This document shows, piece by piece, positions 1 to 8,692 of a stretch of DNA of 44,738 bases. Position numbers and translations under genes: made by a program. The stretch's first letter is position 1. The number at the start of each line of letters is the position of its first letter. The notes below the pieces were generated by a model that did no database searches, had not been told where the DNA came from, and was given only the letters and a program-made list of their open reading frames with translations. Source of the stretch: a virus; IMG/VR virus record IMGVR_UViG_3300046721_000128, positions 1-44,738 of that record. One strand, given 5' to 3'.

Positions 1-165
1 CCGAAAATTTGATCAAGGTACCTAATTGAACCTCGTCCGGGGTGATCTGGACTATTGGAAGACTATGCATAGATGGCGCGACGATCGCATGTCGGTCATT
101 GTTAGTTATGCTAACGATATTGGGGGTGTGTACCATTTTCGCTGATCTTCCAGTACTCTCCGAGG
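1..165. other. Left genome end, gene-free
   Basis: This is the non-coding lead-in to the small terminase. It contains a perfect 10-bp palindrome CTATGCATAG at 63-72 and an inverted repeat GTTAG-5 nt-CTAAC at 101-115. It is more AT-rich than the genes. Because small terminase follows and an HNH gene closes the other end, the region plausibly carries the cos or terminase recognition site. That role is inferred; no overhang can be read from the sequence. Confidence 0.4.
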
Positions 166-678
166 ATGCCAAGGAAGAAAGCGCCAGGCACGGCGGCTGA
201 TTATCGCAACGGCGAGAAGTTTGCACTCGTACCGGCAAATGGTGAGCCACGTTGCGACTTTCCGGCTGCTATCGAAGAGAATGCCCACCCTGCCGTTGTT
301 AGGGCCTTCGATCGCTATTGGACCGACCCTGTTGCCGCAATCCTTCAGGAATCAGATCTCACGCTCGTAGAACGCTACTTTGCGTGCCTCAATCGATTCT
401 TCACGCTCTCCGAGGAAGCGGACCACGAACCGGTGGTTCCTAACTCGACTGGCACGATGTCCATCAACCCGAAGTACAGTGCGGCCAACATGGCGCTTCA
501 AGCGGCCGAACGTGTGGAAAAGCAACTCGGCATCGGGCCGGCGAACCGTGCGAGGCTCGGCATAGACCTGGTCGCGTATGGAGAGGCGACTCAGCGAGGT
601 TTCGAGCGCGGCGAGTCGTCGCAGTCGGGTGCGCTTAGGCTGCGTCCACGTAGTGACCCACGAGACGAAGATGAGTAA
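166..678 (+). CDS. Terminase small subunit (putative)
   Basis: A 170-residue protein directly upstream of and overlapping the large terminase, the usual place for the small subunit that recognises the packaging site and loads the large subunit. The MPRKKAPG start is typical of actinophage and P27-like small terminases. The centre is helical and the tail is charged (SDPRDEDE). The GAGG just before the ATG is too close to be a good Shine-Dalgarno, but no other in-frame start upstream is convincing. The call rests mainly on position and length. Confidence 0.75.
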   Translation: MPRKKAPGTAADYRNGEKFALVPANGEPRCDFPAAIEENAHPAVVRAFDRYWTDPVAAILQESDLTLVERYFACLNRFFTLSEEADHEPVVPNSTGTMSINPKYSAANMALQAAERVEKQLGIGPANRARLGIDLVAYGEATQRGFERGESSQSGALRLRPRSDPRDEDE

Positions 679-2324
679 TGGCTATCCTGGGTGTCGAATG
701 GGACGAGATTCCGTGCGAGAACTGCGATTGGAAGCCTGAACTCAACCCTAAGACGGGTCGTCGCAAGCTTTGGCCATCTGAGGGCGGCATCGCCTGCGAC
801 TGGATAGAGAAGCGCATCGTCTGCGGTGAAGGCGATTGGTACGGCATGCCATTCGAACTCCGCAAAGATCAACAGGAGTTTGTGTACGAGTGGTATTCGT
901 ACTGCGGCAACTGTGGTTGGTGGCGTTTTTCGGGTGCGATCCGCGGCGAAGGTCGTGGTGGCGGCAAGACGCAGTTCGCGGCAGCCTTGGCAGCTCTCGA
1001 CCTGGCCGGCCCCGAAGAGGTGTCACCGACGTCGCCCAACGTGTGTGTTGCGGCCGGCAGCTTCGAGCAAGCGGACATCTGTTTCAGCCAGTTGGGCTTG
1101 GCCTTCGGGGGCGCCGACGGGCAGATGAAGGCGGCCCCGCTCAACGGCGTCTGCAACGTCACCGCGAAGGTCATCAGCTTTCGGAATGGCGACCCTGGCA
1201 AGGCGTTCCGCGTTGCGGCGAAGGCCGGCACGAACGAGGGCGGCAATCCGTCGCTCATGCTGGCCGATGAGACGCATGAGTGGGGCGCCGATGGGGACAA
1301 CAAGGCTCGCCTGTTCACGGTCCTCTCTCTTGGGGCGACGAAGCGCAGTCTGAAGTGCCGGAAGGGTGGCCAGGTCGTGAACCGCGGCCCCGGTCGATGG
1401 ATCATGATCAGCACGGCGGGTTTCGACGTCGACAACAACATGTTGGGCACGTGGTACAAGCGCTGCAAGGAAGCACAGAAGGACCCGACGATCGATTCGC
1501 GGACCTTGTTCGACTGGCGCGAGGCGGAAGACGGGCTCGATTACAAGAATCCAGAAGACAGGGCTAAGGCGTGCCGTCAGGCGTCGGGTGCGGCCGATGT
1601 CATCTGGTCAGTGAAGCAACGCGTAGCCCAGTGGGGAAAGGTGCCAAGTCATGAGTGGATTCGCTACTTCGCGAATCGATGGGTCGAGGTGTCCGAAGAT
1701 TCTTGGCTTGTCGACTACCCGTCCGCTTGGAATGACTGTAGTGACCCTGAACTGGTAGCCAAAGCGGAAGCCGGGGACTTCGAGATGGGAGTCGTTGGCG
1801 TCGACATGGCGCTACGCCAAGACTCAGTCGGAGTATGCACTCTGCGGTGGGTGGAAACGCCATCTGGAACTAGAATTGCAGTCACGTCTAAACGGTTCAT
1901 GAGCGACCAGCTCGGAAGGATCGACCACGTCAATGTCTGGAACTACATCAAGGGCCAAGCGTCGATACTTGGGACGAAATTCCGGGGCGTGGTCTATGAC
2001 CCTAGGTTCTTTGAGCTTCCAGCTAGGCTACTGGAAGACGAAGGGGTCGAGGTCATTCAGTTTGACCAGAACGTTGCGAGGATGGCGCCTGCTTGTGGCG
2101 ATGCCTTTGCCAGGATCAAGGCTTCTGGTTTCGCGCATTCTGATGACTATCCGCTGAATAGTGCGGTACTCACCGCGGCGAAGCGTGAACAGGAGAACGG
2201 TACGTTCACATTGTCCAAGGGGCGCAGTAAGAACAAGATTGACCTGTGTATCGCAATGGTGATGGGTTCATGGGTGCTCGCCGAGGTCATGGCGGAACCT
2301 GATGGTGGTTTCAATATCTGGTGA
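678..2324 (+). CDS. Terminase large subunit
   Basis: A 548-residue DNA-packaging motor ATPase and nuclease. The Walker A loop is GEGRGGGKT (about residues 90-98) and Walker B with catalytic Glu is LMLADE (193-198). The C-terminal half has an RNase H-like nuclease signature beginning GVDMALRQDS (Asp376) with later conserved Asp positions. Length is normal for phage TerL. The ATG overlaps the stop of the small subunit (TAATG), so the two are translationally coupled. It translocates DNA into proheads and cuts the concatemer. Confidence 0.95.
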   Translation: MAILGVEWDEIPCENCDWKPELNPKTGRRKLWPSEGGIACDWIEKRIVCGEGDWYGMPFELRKDQQEFVYEWYSYCGNCGWWRFSGAIRGEGRGGGKTQFAAALAALDLAGPEEVSPTSPNVCVAAGSFEQADICFSQLGLAFGGADGQMKAAPLNGVCNVTAKVISFRNGDPGKAFRVAAKAGTNEGGNPSLMLADETHEWGADGDNKARLFTVLSLGATKRSLKCRKGGQVVNRGPGRWIMISTAGFDVDNNMLGTWYKRCKEAQKDPTIDSRTLFDWREAEDGLDYKNPEDRAKACRQASGAADVIWSVKQRVAQWGKVPSHEWIRYFANRWVEVSEDSWLVDYPSAWNDCSDPELVAKAEAGDFEMGVVGVDMALRQDSVGVCTLRWVETPSGTRIAVTSKRFMSDQLGRIDHVNVWNYIKGQASILGTKFRGVVYDPRFFELPARLLEDEGVEVIQFDQNVARMAPACGDAFARIKASGFAHSDDYPLNSAVLTAAKREQENGTFTLSKGRSKNKIDLCIAMVMGSWVLAEVMAEPDGGFNIW

Positions 2325-2335
2325 CTGGAGTTCCA

Positions 2336-2536
2336 ATGGGCCGTGACAAGATGACAGAGTTCATCGTCGTCAGACTCGGTGCAGTCATGAATGTCGACTG
2401 CAAGGATTCGCCCGGTAAGCCGACGCTCTATGGTTACAACGACGCGTGTCGTCGGATGCTCTCGCTCAAGGGTGAGTTCCCGCATTCAGCATGGGCCGTG
2501 CTTCCCGTGGCCAACTGGCTCGATCCTGATGCGTGA
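2336..2536 (+). CDS. Small hypothetical protein after terminase
   Basis: A 66-residue protein starting MGRDKMTEFIVVRLG. The ATG at 2336 is preferred because CTGGAG lies five bases before it; a GTG at 2321, overlapping the TerL stop, would add five residues. No motif is recognised. The N-terminal part alternates like a beta strand. Its stop overlaps the start of the next gene. Confidence 0.6.
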   Translation: MGRDKMTEFIVVRLGAVMNVDCKDSPGKPTLYGYNDACRRMLSLKGEFPHSAWAVLPVANWLDPDA

Positions 2537-2915
2537 GCACAGGGCGGGGATGCCTCGCTGGCAGGTCCGTGCAGCCTGGTCGACCCTGGGGCTTGCCTGC
2601 TGCGCGCTGAGCGCCACGATCGCCGCTCAGGGGCACGGCGACGGCATTCCCGAGCCGTCGCCGACGGTCACTAGCACGTCCACGACGTTCGATGTGGGCC
2701 CTACGACTACGGCGACGACTCAGACGACGTTCACAGTCAGATCGACTACAACTGCCTACGGTCCGACGTTCACGGCGACGGAATCCGTTCCGGGGCCGAC
2801 GACCGTAAAGCCCGGTCCGACTGCGACGGTTACGGCCACAGTCACGAAGCCGGGGCCGACGGTCACTGCTACGCGCACAGTCACTGCATCTCCGAGAGAA
2901 TCGACAACGCCATGA
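2529..2915 (+). CDS. Secreted or anchored Thr/Pro-rich (mucin-like) protein
   Basis: A 128-residue protein (ATG 2529; alternative ATG 2550 just after GGGCGGGG). It has a basic start, a hydrophobic stretch (LGLACCALSATIAA) that reads as a signal peptide or membrane anchor, then about 85 residues of Thr, Pro, Val and Ala with repeated PGPT(V/A)TAT units. Such a stalk is expected to be extended and surface exposed, and could be glycosylated by an actinobacterial host. It lies between terminase and a papain-like peptidase, a position usually empty in HK97-type head modules. Function is unknown. Confidence 0.65.
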   Translation: MREHRAGMPRWQVRAAWSTLGLACCALSATIAAQGHGDGIPEPSPTVTSTSTTFDVGPTTTATTQTTFTVRSTTTAYGPTFTATESVPGPTTVKPGPTATVTATVTKPGPTVTATRTVTASPRESTTP

Positions 2916-3661
2916 CTAAGTACACGCCGAAGATTCGCCGCGTCGCACCGAAGGCGGCCAACTGGGTTCGCCGCTCTCCGATCCTCGATCAGAAGAACGT
3001 GGGAAGCTGCACGGCGAACGCGGAGACTGGCCTACTCGGCACCGACAGTCTCGGTCGTACCGGCTTGATGCGGGTGACTCTCAAGGCTGACAAGCGGAGC
3101 ATCTTCAAGGCGGGCACGTACACGCTCGACGAGTCGTTCGCGGTGAAGTTGTATCAGGTCATCACTCGCGACGACGATATCTCGGGCGCATATCCGCAAC
3201 AGGACACGGGGTCCGACGACAAGGGGATCGAGGGGGCCGCCGCGGAGTTGGGCCTGTGGTCCGGTCAGACGACCGGTAACACGGTCTCTGCGTTGAACAC
3301 CGCGTTGCAGCTCGGGGCCGTCGGTATGGGTTCCAACTTCTACTACTCGATGGAGACTCCCGACACGAGTGGCAACGTCACGCTGGACAAGTCGTCGGGT
3401 CTCGCTGGTGAGCACGAGTACGTCATCTCTGCATGGGATGGTGATCGCCGCTACCGCATGGACAATTCGTGGAACACGTCTTGGGGCATCTACGGCTCTG
3501 CCTACCTGGACGTCACCGTGCTGGAAGACTTGTTCGACGAGGGCGCCGGCTTCATGCTCCCCGCGTGGGCCGCGGTCCCGACCCCTGCGCCGGTCGTCGA
3601 CGCCGACGTGCTCGCCGCGTACGGGTCGCTCACCGTGTGGGCCAAGCGTAACGGCGCGTGA
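2912..3661 (+). CDS. Papain-like (C1-type) cysteine peptidase
   Basis: A 249-residue protein with the papain-fold signature: LDQKNVGSCTANA supplies the oxyanion Gln27 and nucleophile Cys33, GEHEYVISAW supplies His168, and MDNSWNTSWG supplies Asn185 followed by the usual Trp. The family hydrolyses peptide bonds; the substrate here is unknown. There is no signal peptide, so it acts in the cytoplasm or is packaged. It overlaps the Thr/Pro-rich gene by four bases and precedes the portal genes. A canonical HK97-type prohead protease is also encoded at 5164, so capsid maturation alone does not explain it. The C-terminal 40 residues look like a linker plus a short tail. Confidence 0.75.
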   Translation: MTKYTPKIRRVAPKAANWVRRSPILDQKNVGSCTANAETGLLGTDSLGRTGLMRVTLKADKRSIFKAGTYTLDESFAVKLYQVITRDDDISGAYPQQDTGSDDKGIEGAAAELGLWSGQTTGNTVSALNTALQLGAVGMGSNFYYSMETPDTSGNVTLDKSSGLAGEHEYVISAWDGDRRYRMDNSWNTSWGIYGSAYLDVTVLEDLFDEGAGFMLPAWAAVPTPAPVVDADVLAAYGSLTVWAKRNGA

Positions 3662-3690
3662 ACTCAAGTTAAGACGAGTGGAGAGCAGTA

Positions 3691-3876
3691 ATGGGATCGT
3701 TTCTTGAGTTCGTGGGCGTCGCGCTAGTCATCGCCTTTGTGTGGGTCGTTTGTGGTATGTGGTGGGGTATTCTCGCGTTGGCTGTAGTCCTTATCATTGT
3801 GGGCAATGCCATTGACCGAGAGGCCACCCATGACGATCCTGCGCAGGCTGGCAAGCGGCCTGGCGACGGAGCATAG
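3691..3876 (+). CDS. Small membrane protein
   Basis: A 61-residue protein with two closely spaced hydrophobic segments (about residues 5-22 and 24-43) rich in Trp and Val, then a charged tail (DREATHDDPAQAGKR). GGAGAG at 3679-3684 is a good ribosome binding site. Its 3' end overlaps the portal start by 47 bases. The role is unknown; it could be a membrane-active accessory peptide of the head module. Confidence 0.65.
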   Translation: MGSFLEFVGVALVIAFVWVVCGMWWGILALAVVLIIVGNAIDREATHDDPAQAGKRPGDGA

Positions 3877-5164
3877 GGCGAACGTCGAAAACCCTGCGGT
3901 TCCGCTCAACAGCGCTGCTCTCTTCTCTGTGTTCGGCGGGGACAACTCGCAAAGCGACTCCGGAGTGAGGGTCACCGAGAACAATGCCTACCACAATTCT
4001 GCGGTATGGCGTGCGGTGACCCTCGTTTCTGGTATCTGCGGCTACCTTCCCATTGGCGCATTCAAGGCCGACACTTTTACCAAGGTTCAGAACAACCTGA
4101 TCGCCAATCCACACCCCGAGATGACTGCGCCTGAGTTCTGGCGCCTTACTGGAACGCATCGCGCACTGTGGGGTAACCACTATTCGCAGAAGATGTTCAA
4201 CGGCGCGGGTGCCGTGCAGTGGCTCAACCCCTTGAACCCTGCCGACGTGTCGGTCACCGTGATTAAGACCGGTGATTATGCGGGGCACAAGCTGTTTGCG
4301 GTCAAGCAGGCCGACGGTTCGCAGGAACCGTACACGTCGCGCGAAATCTTCCACGTTCCGCATTGGATGACGGATGGCGTAGTCGGCATCTCTCCGATTC
4401 ACGCTATGCGCAATGCCGTAGGTCTGGCGATGGCCGCTGAGCAGTATGGCGGTAAGTTGTTCGCCGGCGGCAATCTTGCGACTGGCATCTTGCAGACCGA
4501 ACAGCGACTCGACGAGAAGAGCGCCGAACGTCTTAAGGGCAAGTGGGAAGAGAAGATGGCGGGGCTTTCTAACTCGCACTCGACCGTCGTTCTCGATAGT
4601 GGCGCAACGTTCCAGCAGCTCAGCATGCCGAACTCCGACTCGCAGTTCTTGCAGTCGCGACAGTTTCAGGTGCTAGAGATCGGACGATTCTTCGGCGTGC
4701 CGCCATTCCTCTTGATGGAGACCGAGCGTTCCACCTCGTGGGGTACCGGCCTTGAGCAGCAGGCGTTGGGCTGGCTCACGTTCGACATGGGTCCTCAGTG
4801 GCTAAATCCCCTCGAAGCTCGACTGACGCGCGAACTCACAGGCTCCGGCATTGAGGCTCGCTACGACATGAACAAGCTTCTACGCGGCGACTCTGCGGCT
4901 ATGGGTGCGTGGTTCCGCATCATGCGCGAGCTTGGCGTGTTCAATGCCGACGAGATCCGAGCCGAGATCGGCCGTGACCCGCTGCCTGATGGTCAGGGCA
5001 AGATCTACCTCATGCCTGCGAACATGCAGTCGCTCAACGGTGGCGATGCCAAGATTTCGCCGGATTCGGGCGGCGACGCGAACAAGGATGGTGTGCCCGA
5101 TCCTGCGGCTACGCCTCCCGCTGCAACAAAGGCTCCCGCTTCGGCGAACAATGGAGGCAAATAA
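3830..5164 (+). CDS. Portal protein, HK97 family
   Basis: A 444-residue portal that forms the dodecameric DNA gate at the capsid vertex. The core is typical, with VTENNAYHNSAVWRAVTLVSG near the N-terminus and the conserved RQFQVLEIGRFFGVPPFLL stretch near residue 280. The C-terminal 60 residues are Ala/Pro/Asp-rich and likely disordered. ATG 3830 is chosen over the longer in-frame start at 3797 because GAGAGG precedes it at 3818-3823 and homologous portals start close to this point. The next gene starts at its stop codon. Confidence 0.93.
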   Translation: MTILRRLASGLATEHRANVENPAVPLNSAALFSVFGGDNSQSDSGVRVTENNAYHNSAVWRAVTLVSGICGYLPIGAFKADTFTKVQNNLIANPHPEMTAPEFWRLTGTHRALWGNHYSQKMFNGAGAVQWLNPLNPADVSVTVIKTGDYAGHKLFAVKQADGSQEPYTSREIFHVPHWMTDGVVGISPIHAMRNAVGLAMAAEQYGGKLFAGGNLATGILQTEQRLDEKSAERLKGKWEEKMAGLSNSHSTVVLDSGATFQQLSMPNSDSQFLQSRQFQVLEIGRFFGVPPFLLMETERSTSWGTGLEQQALGWLTFDMGPQWLNPLEARLTRELTGSGIEARYDMNKLLRGDSAAMGAWFRIMRELGVFNADEIRAEIGRDPLPDGQGKIYLMPANMQSLNGGDAKISPDSGGDANKDGVPDPAATPPAATKAPASANNGGK

Positions 5165-5823
5165 TGGAACGTCGGTACGCCGAACTCCGATACGACGCAG
5201 GTACCGATTCGACGGCCCCTCGTTTCTACGGAACGGCCATCAAGTACAACGTGCGCACCGCCATCGGAAATCCTAAGACCTGGGGGTTCTTCGAGGAGAT
5301 TGCGCCCGGTGCCGTCGACATGTCGCGCAACGACATTGCGATGCTCGTCAGTCACGACATGGACCGCGTCGTCAGTCGTCAGTCCGCAGGGACGCTCACC
5401 CTGGCCGATAGCACGGGCGGACTCGACGTCGAATCGACCCTTGACGACGATCTGTCGTATGTCCGCGATCTCAAGGCGAATCTCGCCAACAAGAACGTCA
5501 CGGGCATGTCGTTCGGCTTTCGCGTAAAGAAGGGTGGCGCCGACGTCACGGAACTGGACGACGGTTCCATGCTTCGCCGCGTCACGGCCCTCGAATTGTT
5601 CGAGGTTTCGACGACCCCTTTCCCTGCGTATACTTCTACCGACGCCACCATGCGCGACGTTCCGCTACTCGCTGAGCGCCGATCGGCATGGGAGACGAAG
5701 CAGGCCTCTGTGAACAGTCAGCCGGAGGCGGCAATCCAGACAGAATTCCGTAGGCGCGAACGTCACCTGCGTTATCTGGCCAGCCGCTACGGCATGGCTT
5801 TCGAGAGGGGCACCAATGCCTGA
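5164..5823 (+). CDS. Prohead maturation protease, HK97 type
   Basis: A 219-residue serine protease of the HK97 gp4/U35 family, which removes the scaffold (delta) domain from the capsid protein. Visible signatures are FYGTAIKYN near the N-terminus, His64 in LVSHDMDRV, Ser116 in VTGMSFGFRV, and a Glu pair in TALELFEVST. A clear TGGAGG precedes the ATG, which overlaps the portal stop (TAATG). The C-terminal 55 residues are charged and helical. Position between portal and capsid is canonical. Confidence 0.93.
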   Translation: MERRYAELRYDAGTDSTAPRFYGTAIKYNVRTAIGNPKTWGFFEEIAPGAVDMSRNDIAMLVSHDMDRVVSRQSAGTLTLADSTGGLDVESTLDDDLSYVRDLKANLANKNVTGMSFGFRVKKGGADVTELDDGSMLRRVTALELFEVSTTPFPAYTSTDATMRDVPLLAERRSAWETKQASVNSQPEAAIQTEFRRRERHLRYLASRYGMAFERGTNA

Positions 5824-7066
5824 GAGCATCAAGCGGTACATCGACCGGCGCGCTTCCAACTGGGAGGGCATGAAGGTTCTTCTCGACGCTCAGTCGACTC
5901 GTGACCTGACTGCGGAGGAAGAGGCTGAGTGGGACCGCCGCGAAGCCGAGATCGACGCTGACGGTAAGAGCATCGAGCGCATCGAGCGCGCCATGAAGCT
6001 CGAAGGCGTTGCGACGAGGCCGATCGGCGACATCGCTGGCGTCGATGTGACGACTCGCGAGGCTGACGAACTGCGCCAGTACGAAGAGGCGTTCATGGAC
6101 TACGCGCGCCGCGGCGAGCGCTGCTCTCCGGCGACGCGTGCGCTTCTGGAGTCGCGCTCTACGAATGGTCAGTCTGCGGGCGTCAACTCTGAGGGTGGCT
6201 ACACCGTTCCTCCGGGGTTCCTAGTCCGCATGACGGAGACGCTGAAGTCGTTCGGTGGGCTTATCAATCTCGCTGAGGTCATTCCGACTTCGTCCGGCAA
6301 CCCGCTTCAGTTCCCGACGCACAACGGGACGACTGAGGTTGGCGCCATCATCGGCGAAGCCGTTCAGGACACCGCGGTTGCGACCGCGTTCGGAACCAAG
6401 ACCCTGTCTGCGTTCACTTACACCTCGAACATCCTTCTGGCGTCGGTCGAGATCCTTCAGGACACCGCCTTCCCGCTCGACTCTTGGCTGCCGGCGCGTC
6501 TCGGTCAGCGCATCGGCCGCGCGCTCGCTGCGCACTTCGCCACGGGTGTCGGTACGACTCAGCCTGAGGGCCTGGCGACCAACGTGACGACTGGTGTCAC
6601 TGCCGCGTCGACGACCGCGTTCACGTACACCGAGCTGATCGACCTGATTCACTCGGTCGACCCCGCCTACCGCGGCTACGCCGGCGCCGGTCCGGACGCT
6701 CAGTCCGCGGCCAACCCGACGGGCTTCCTCGGCAACGACGCAATCTTCAAGTTCGCGCGCAAGCTGGTCGACTCGACCGGCCGGCCGCTGTGGGAGCCGT
6801 CTCTTCAGGCCGGTCGCCCGTCGCAGTTGCTCAACTACCCGGTCTACGTCGACCAGGGCTTCGCGTCGGCCATGACCACCGGCCAGAAGGTGCTGTTCTT
6901 CGGGAACTACAACCTGGGCTACATGGTTCGCCAGGTGCAGGGTGCCCAGCTCATGACGCTGCGCGAGCGTTACGCGGACTTCCGCCAGGTCGGCTACATG
7001 GCGTTCTCTCGCTGGGATGCCAAGCCCAACGACACCGCCGCTGTCCGCGTCCTCAAGCTGGCCTGA
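5816..7066 (+). CDS. Major capsid protein, HK97 fold
   Basis: A 416-residue capsid protein. Residues 1-110 are charged and helical (RRASNWEGMKVLLDAQ, TAEEEAEWDRREAEID), matching a delta scaffold domain. The HK97-fold body begins near NSEGGYTVPPGF and includes EVIPTSSGNPLQFPTHNG and a long C-terminal domain. The family is cleaved by the prohead protease just upstream; the cut is probably around residues 110-125 (inference). GAGAGGGG lies five bases before the ATG. Confidence 0.95.
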   Translation: MPESIKRYIDRRASNWEGMKVLLDAQSTRDLTAEEEAEWDRREAEIDADGKSIERIERAMKLEGVATRPIGDIAGVDVTTREADELRQYEEAFMDYARRGERCSPATRALLESRSTNGQSAGVNSEGGYTVPPGFLVRMTETLKSFGGLINLAEVIPTSSGNPLQFPTHNGTTEVGAIIGEAVQDTAVATAFGTKTLSAFTYTSNILLASVEILQDTAFPLDSWLPARLGQRIGRALAAHFATGVGTTQPEGLATNVTTGVTAASTTAFTYTELIDLIHSVDPAYRGYAGAGPDAQSAANPTGFLGNDAIFKFARKLVDSTGRPLWEPSLQAGRPSQLLNYPVYVDQGFASAMTTGQKVLFFGNYNLGYMVRQVQGAQLMTLRERYADFRQVGYMAFSRWDAKPNDTAAVRVLKLA

Positions 7067-7103
7067 TCTCCCAACTAGGGAAGAACTAGAAGGGAGTTAG
7101 GAA

Positions 7104-7484
7104 ATGGCAGCTGGAAACAGCACGCTCGCCAGGAACGGCACTTCGTACACGTGCTCTGACGGTATGTCGGTTGTAGCGGATGCGCTCAGCCACGTGTCGA
7201 CTGCTCTTGGCGCAGGCGCCGGTAACGAGACCGGCTCTGTCGACCAGGGCAAGTCTGAGTCGGGCCGATTCAAGGTGACCGCGGCCAACGTCACCGGTTC
7301 GGTTGTGGTGACTATTCAGACGTCCCCCGACAACTCGACCTGGGTCACGGTCGGTTCGGCGACCGCCGGTCTGACGTCTGGCCAGTCGGCTTTCGTCTTC
7401 GGTGTTATCAGTCGGTACGTTCGTGTGTCGTGGAACGTCACGACCGGACCTGCTGACGTCACTGTCACCGCGGACCTGATCTGA
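7104..7484 (+). CDS. Putative head accessory or decoration protein
   Basis: A 126-residue beta-rich protein dominated by Thr, Ser, Val and Gly, with an Ig or discoidin-like pattern (GSVVVTIQTSPDNSTWVTVG, then RYVRVSWNVTT). It follows the capsid gene at a short distance with GGGAG before the ATG, the common position for decoration proteins that stabilise the shell. Strong expression and surface location are inferred. No catalytic residues are apparent. Confidence 0.65.
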   Translation: MAAGNSTLARNGTSYTCSDGMSVVADALSHVSTALGAGAGNETGSVDQGKSESGRFKVTAANVTGSVVVTIQTSPDNSTWVTVGSATAGLTSGQSAFVFGVISRYVRVSWNVTTGPADVTVTADLI

Positions 7485-7495
7485 GGGGTAAGTCA

Positions 7496-7693
7496 ATGGC
7501 TGTATGGGCAAAGGTTGTTGGACCTCTCGCCGGACGTGAAGTCGGTGACGTCGAACGATTCGGAGACCATGAGGCCGAACTGTGGTTGGAGTTGGGGGTA
7601 ATCGTCGAATGCGACGACCCCTCGGCTCCGGTCAAGGTTGCGCCTCCGGTCGCAAAGAAGGTTGCTGCGCCGGTCAAGAGGGCCGCGAAGTGA
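7496..7693 (+). CDS. Small hypothetical protein of the head module
   Basis: A 65-residue protein: an N-terminal globular part (AVWAKVVGPLAGREVGDVER) and a Pro/Ala/Lys-rich basic tail (VAPPVAKKVAAPVKRAAK). It resembles short proteins with basic tails found between capsid and connector genes in other actinophages. Its stop overlaps the GTG start of the next gene. Function is unknown. Confidence 0.6.
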   Translation: MAVWAKVVGPLAGREVGDVERFGDHEAELWLELGVIVECDDPSAPVKVAPPVAKKVAAPVKRAAK

Positions 7694-7971
7694 CCAATGA
7701 ACCGTACGCAGTGCACGCGGAAGCGGTCGACGGGCGCGCGGAGATCACTGACCTGTCGAACGTCGACGAGACTCCTGACTTCAGTCAGGCGCACAATTCG
7801 CAGGTCTACGCCACTATCATTCGCGCCGACGGTTCGACGGAAGACGTCGGCCTCATTGGTGCTTCGTACACGGGTCGTTGGCAGACGCTCAAGTGGAAGC
7901 TTTTCGGCAAACGCGCGGCCGATCGCAGGATTCGCCGCATCAATCGGCGTCACGCCGAAAAGGAGCAGTGA
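7690..7971 (+). CDS. Hypothetical head-module protein with basic C-terminus
   Basis: A 93-residue protein starting at GTG 7690, which overlaps the previous stop (GTGA). The first half is acidic (EITDLSNVDETPDFSQ). The second half ends in a strongly basic helix (FGKRAADRRIRRINRRHAEKEQ) that could contact nucleic acid or acidic partners. Longer in-frame starts run into the previous gene and are unlikely. No family is recognised. Confidence 0.6.
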   Translation: MTNEPYAVHAEAVDGRAEITDLSNVDETPDFSQAHNSQVYATIIRADGSTEDVGLIGASYTGRWQTLKWKLFGKRAADRRIRRINRRHAEKEQ

Positions 7972-7974
7972 GAT

Positions 7975-8640
7975 ATGCCTGCGAACGTAGTCACGGCCAA
8001 GGGTCGTGAAATCATCGGTTTCCGCATGAAGGGAACCCCGTCGGCGGCCACTGAGCCGCTGAATGTGGGCTGGGGCAAGGGCGGTGTCGCCGGCGGTCCG
8101 TTCGTCGCCGCAGTGACCGACGTGGCCCCGTTTCAGGAGTCGACGGAGTCGCGCGTCGCGGGTACGTCGTCCGCGGTGACGACGGGAACGTTCGTCGACA
8201 CGTATCAGGTCGTCGGAACTATTACGTCGGCTGGCTCGCAGACGATCGCGGAAGTGCTGCTCTCCGATTCGACTACGAAGCCGTTCTCGACGACTGTCGC
8301 CTCCGGCACGGTCATCGGCTCGAACTCCGCTACCGGTATGACGGTCGCAGCTTCGTACACTCCGGCGAACAACACCTACATCCAGGTGCGGACCGAGGTC
8401 ATGCAGGTGACCGCCGGTTCTGGCTCGACGACCCTTACGGTTGCGCGCGGCGTGAATGGCTCGGCTGCCATCTCTACGGTGGCCGCGTCGGACGTCGTGA
8501 CGACGGGCAACCCGCCGACCGGTACGGGCACGTCGGCTCAGCAGGCTACGTCGAACATGTTCTTCCATTCCGACTTCACTGGTCTGGCGCTCTCGACTGG
8601 CGACTCGATTCAGTTCACGTTGCAGGTTCAGTTCGTCTGA
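7975..8640 (+). CDS. Beta-rich structural protein
   Basis: A 221-residue protein with almost only Ala, Gly, Ser, Thr and Val strands (TIAEVLLSDSTTKPFSTTVAS, then GSGSTTLTVARGVNGSAA). The stretch EVMQVTAGSGSTTLTVARG resembles motifs in phage fibre and decoration proteins. GGAGCAG precedes the ATG. Probably a virion component on the capsid or neck. A 12-bp inverted repeat follows the stop. Confidence 0.65.
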   Translation: MPANVVTAKGREIIGFRMKGTPSAATEPLNVGWGKGGVAGGPFVAAVTDVAPFQESTESRVAGTSSAVTTGTFVDTYQVVGTITSAGSQTIAEVLLSDSTTKPFSTTVASGTVIGSNSATGMTVAASYTPANNTYIQVRTEVMQVTAGSGSTTLTVARGVNGSAAISTVAASDVVTTGNPPTGTGTSAQQATSNMFFHSDFTGLALSTGDSIQFTLQVQFV

Positions 8641-8649
8641 TATCGCCAT

Positions 8650-8692
8650 CGAACGGCGGACGCTGCCCAACAGGGTTCGTGTCCGCCGTTCG
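8650..8692 (+). terminator. Perfect 12-bp hairpin inside the structural operon
   Basis: CGAACGGCGGAC at 8650-8661 pairs perfectly with GTCCGCCGTTCG at 8681-8692 across a 19-nt loop. There is no T-run after it, so it may be a leaky terminator, an RNA-stability element or a processing site that lowers expression of the accessory structural genes downstream. The arms carry the same CGTTCG hexamer that is iterated near 43.5 kb, which may be coincidence. Confidence 0.5.
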
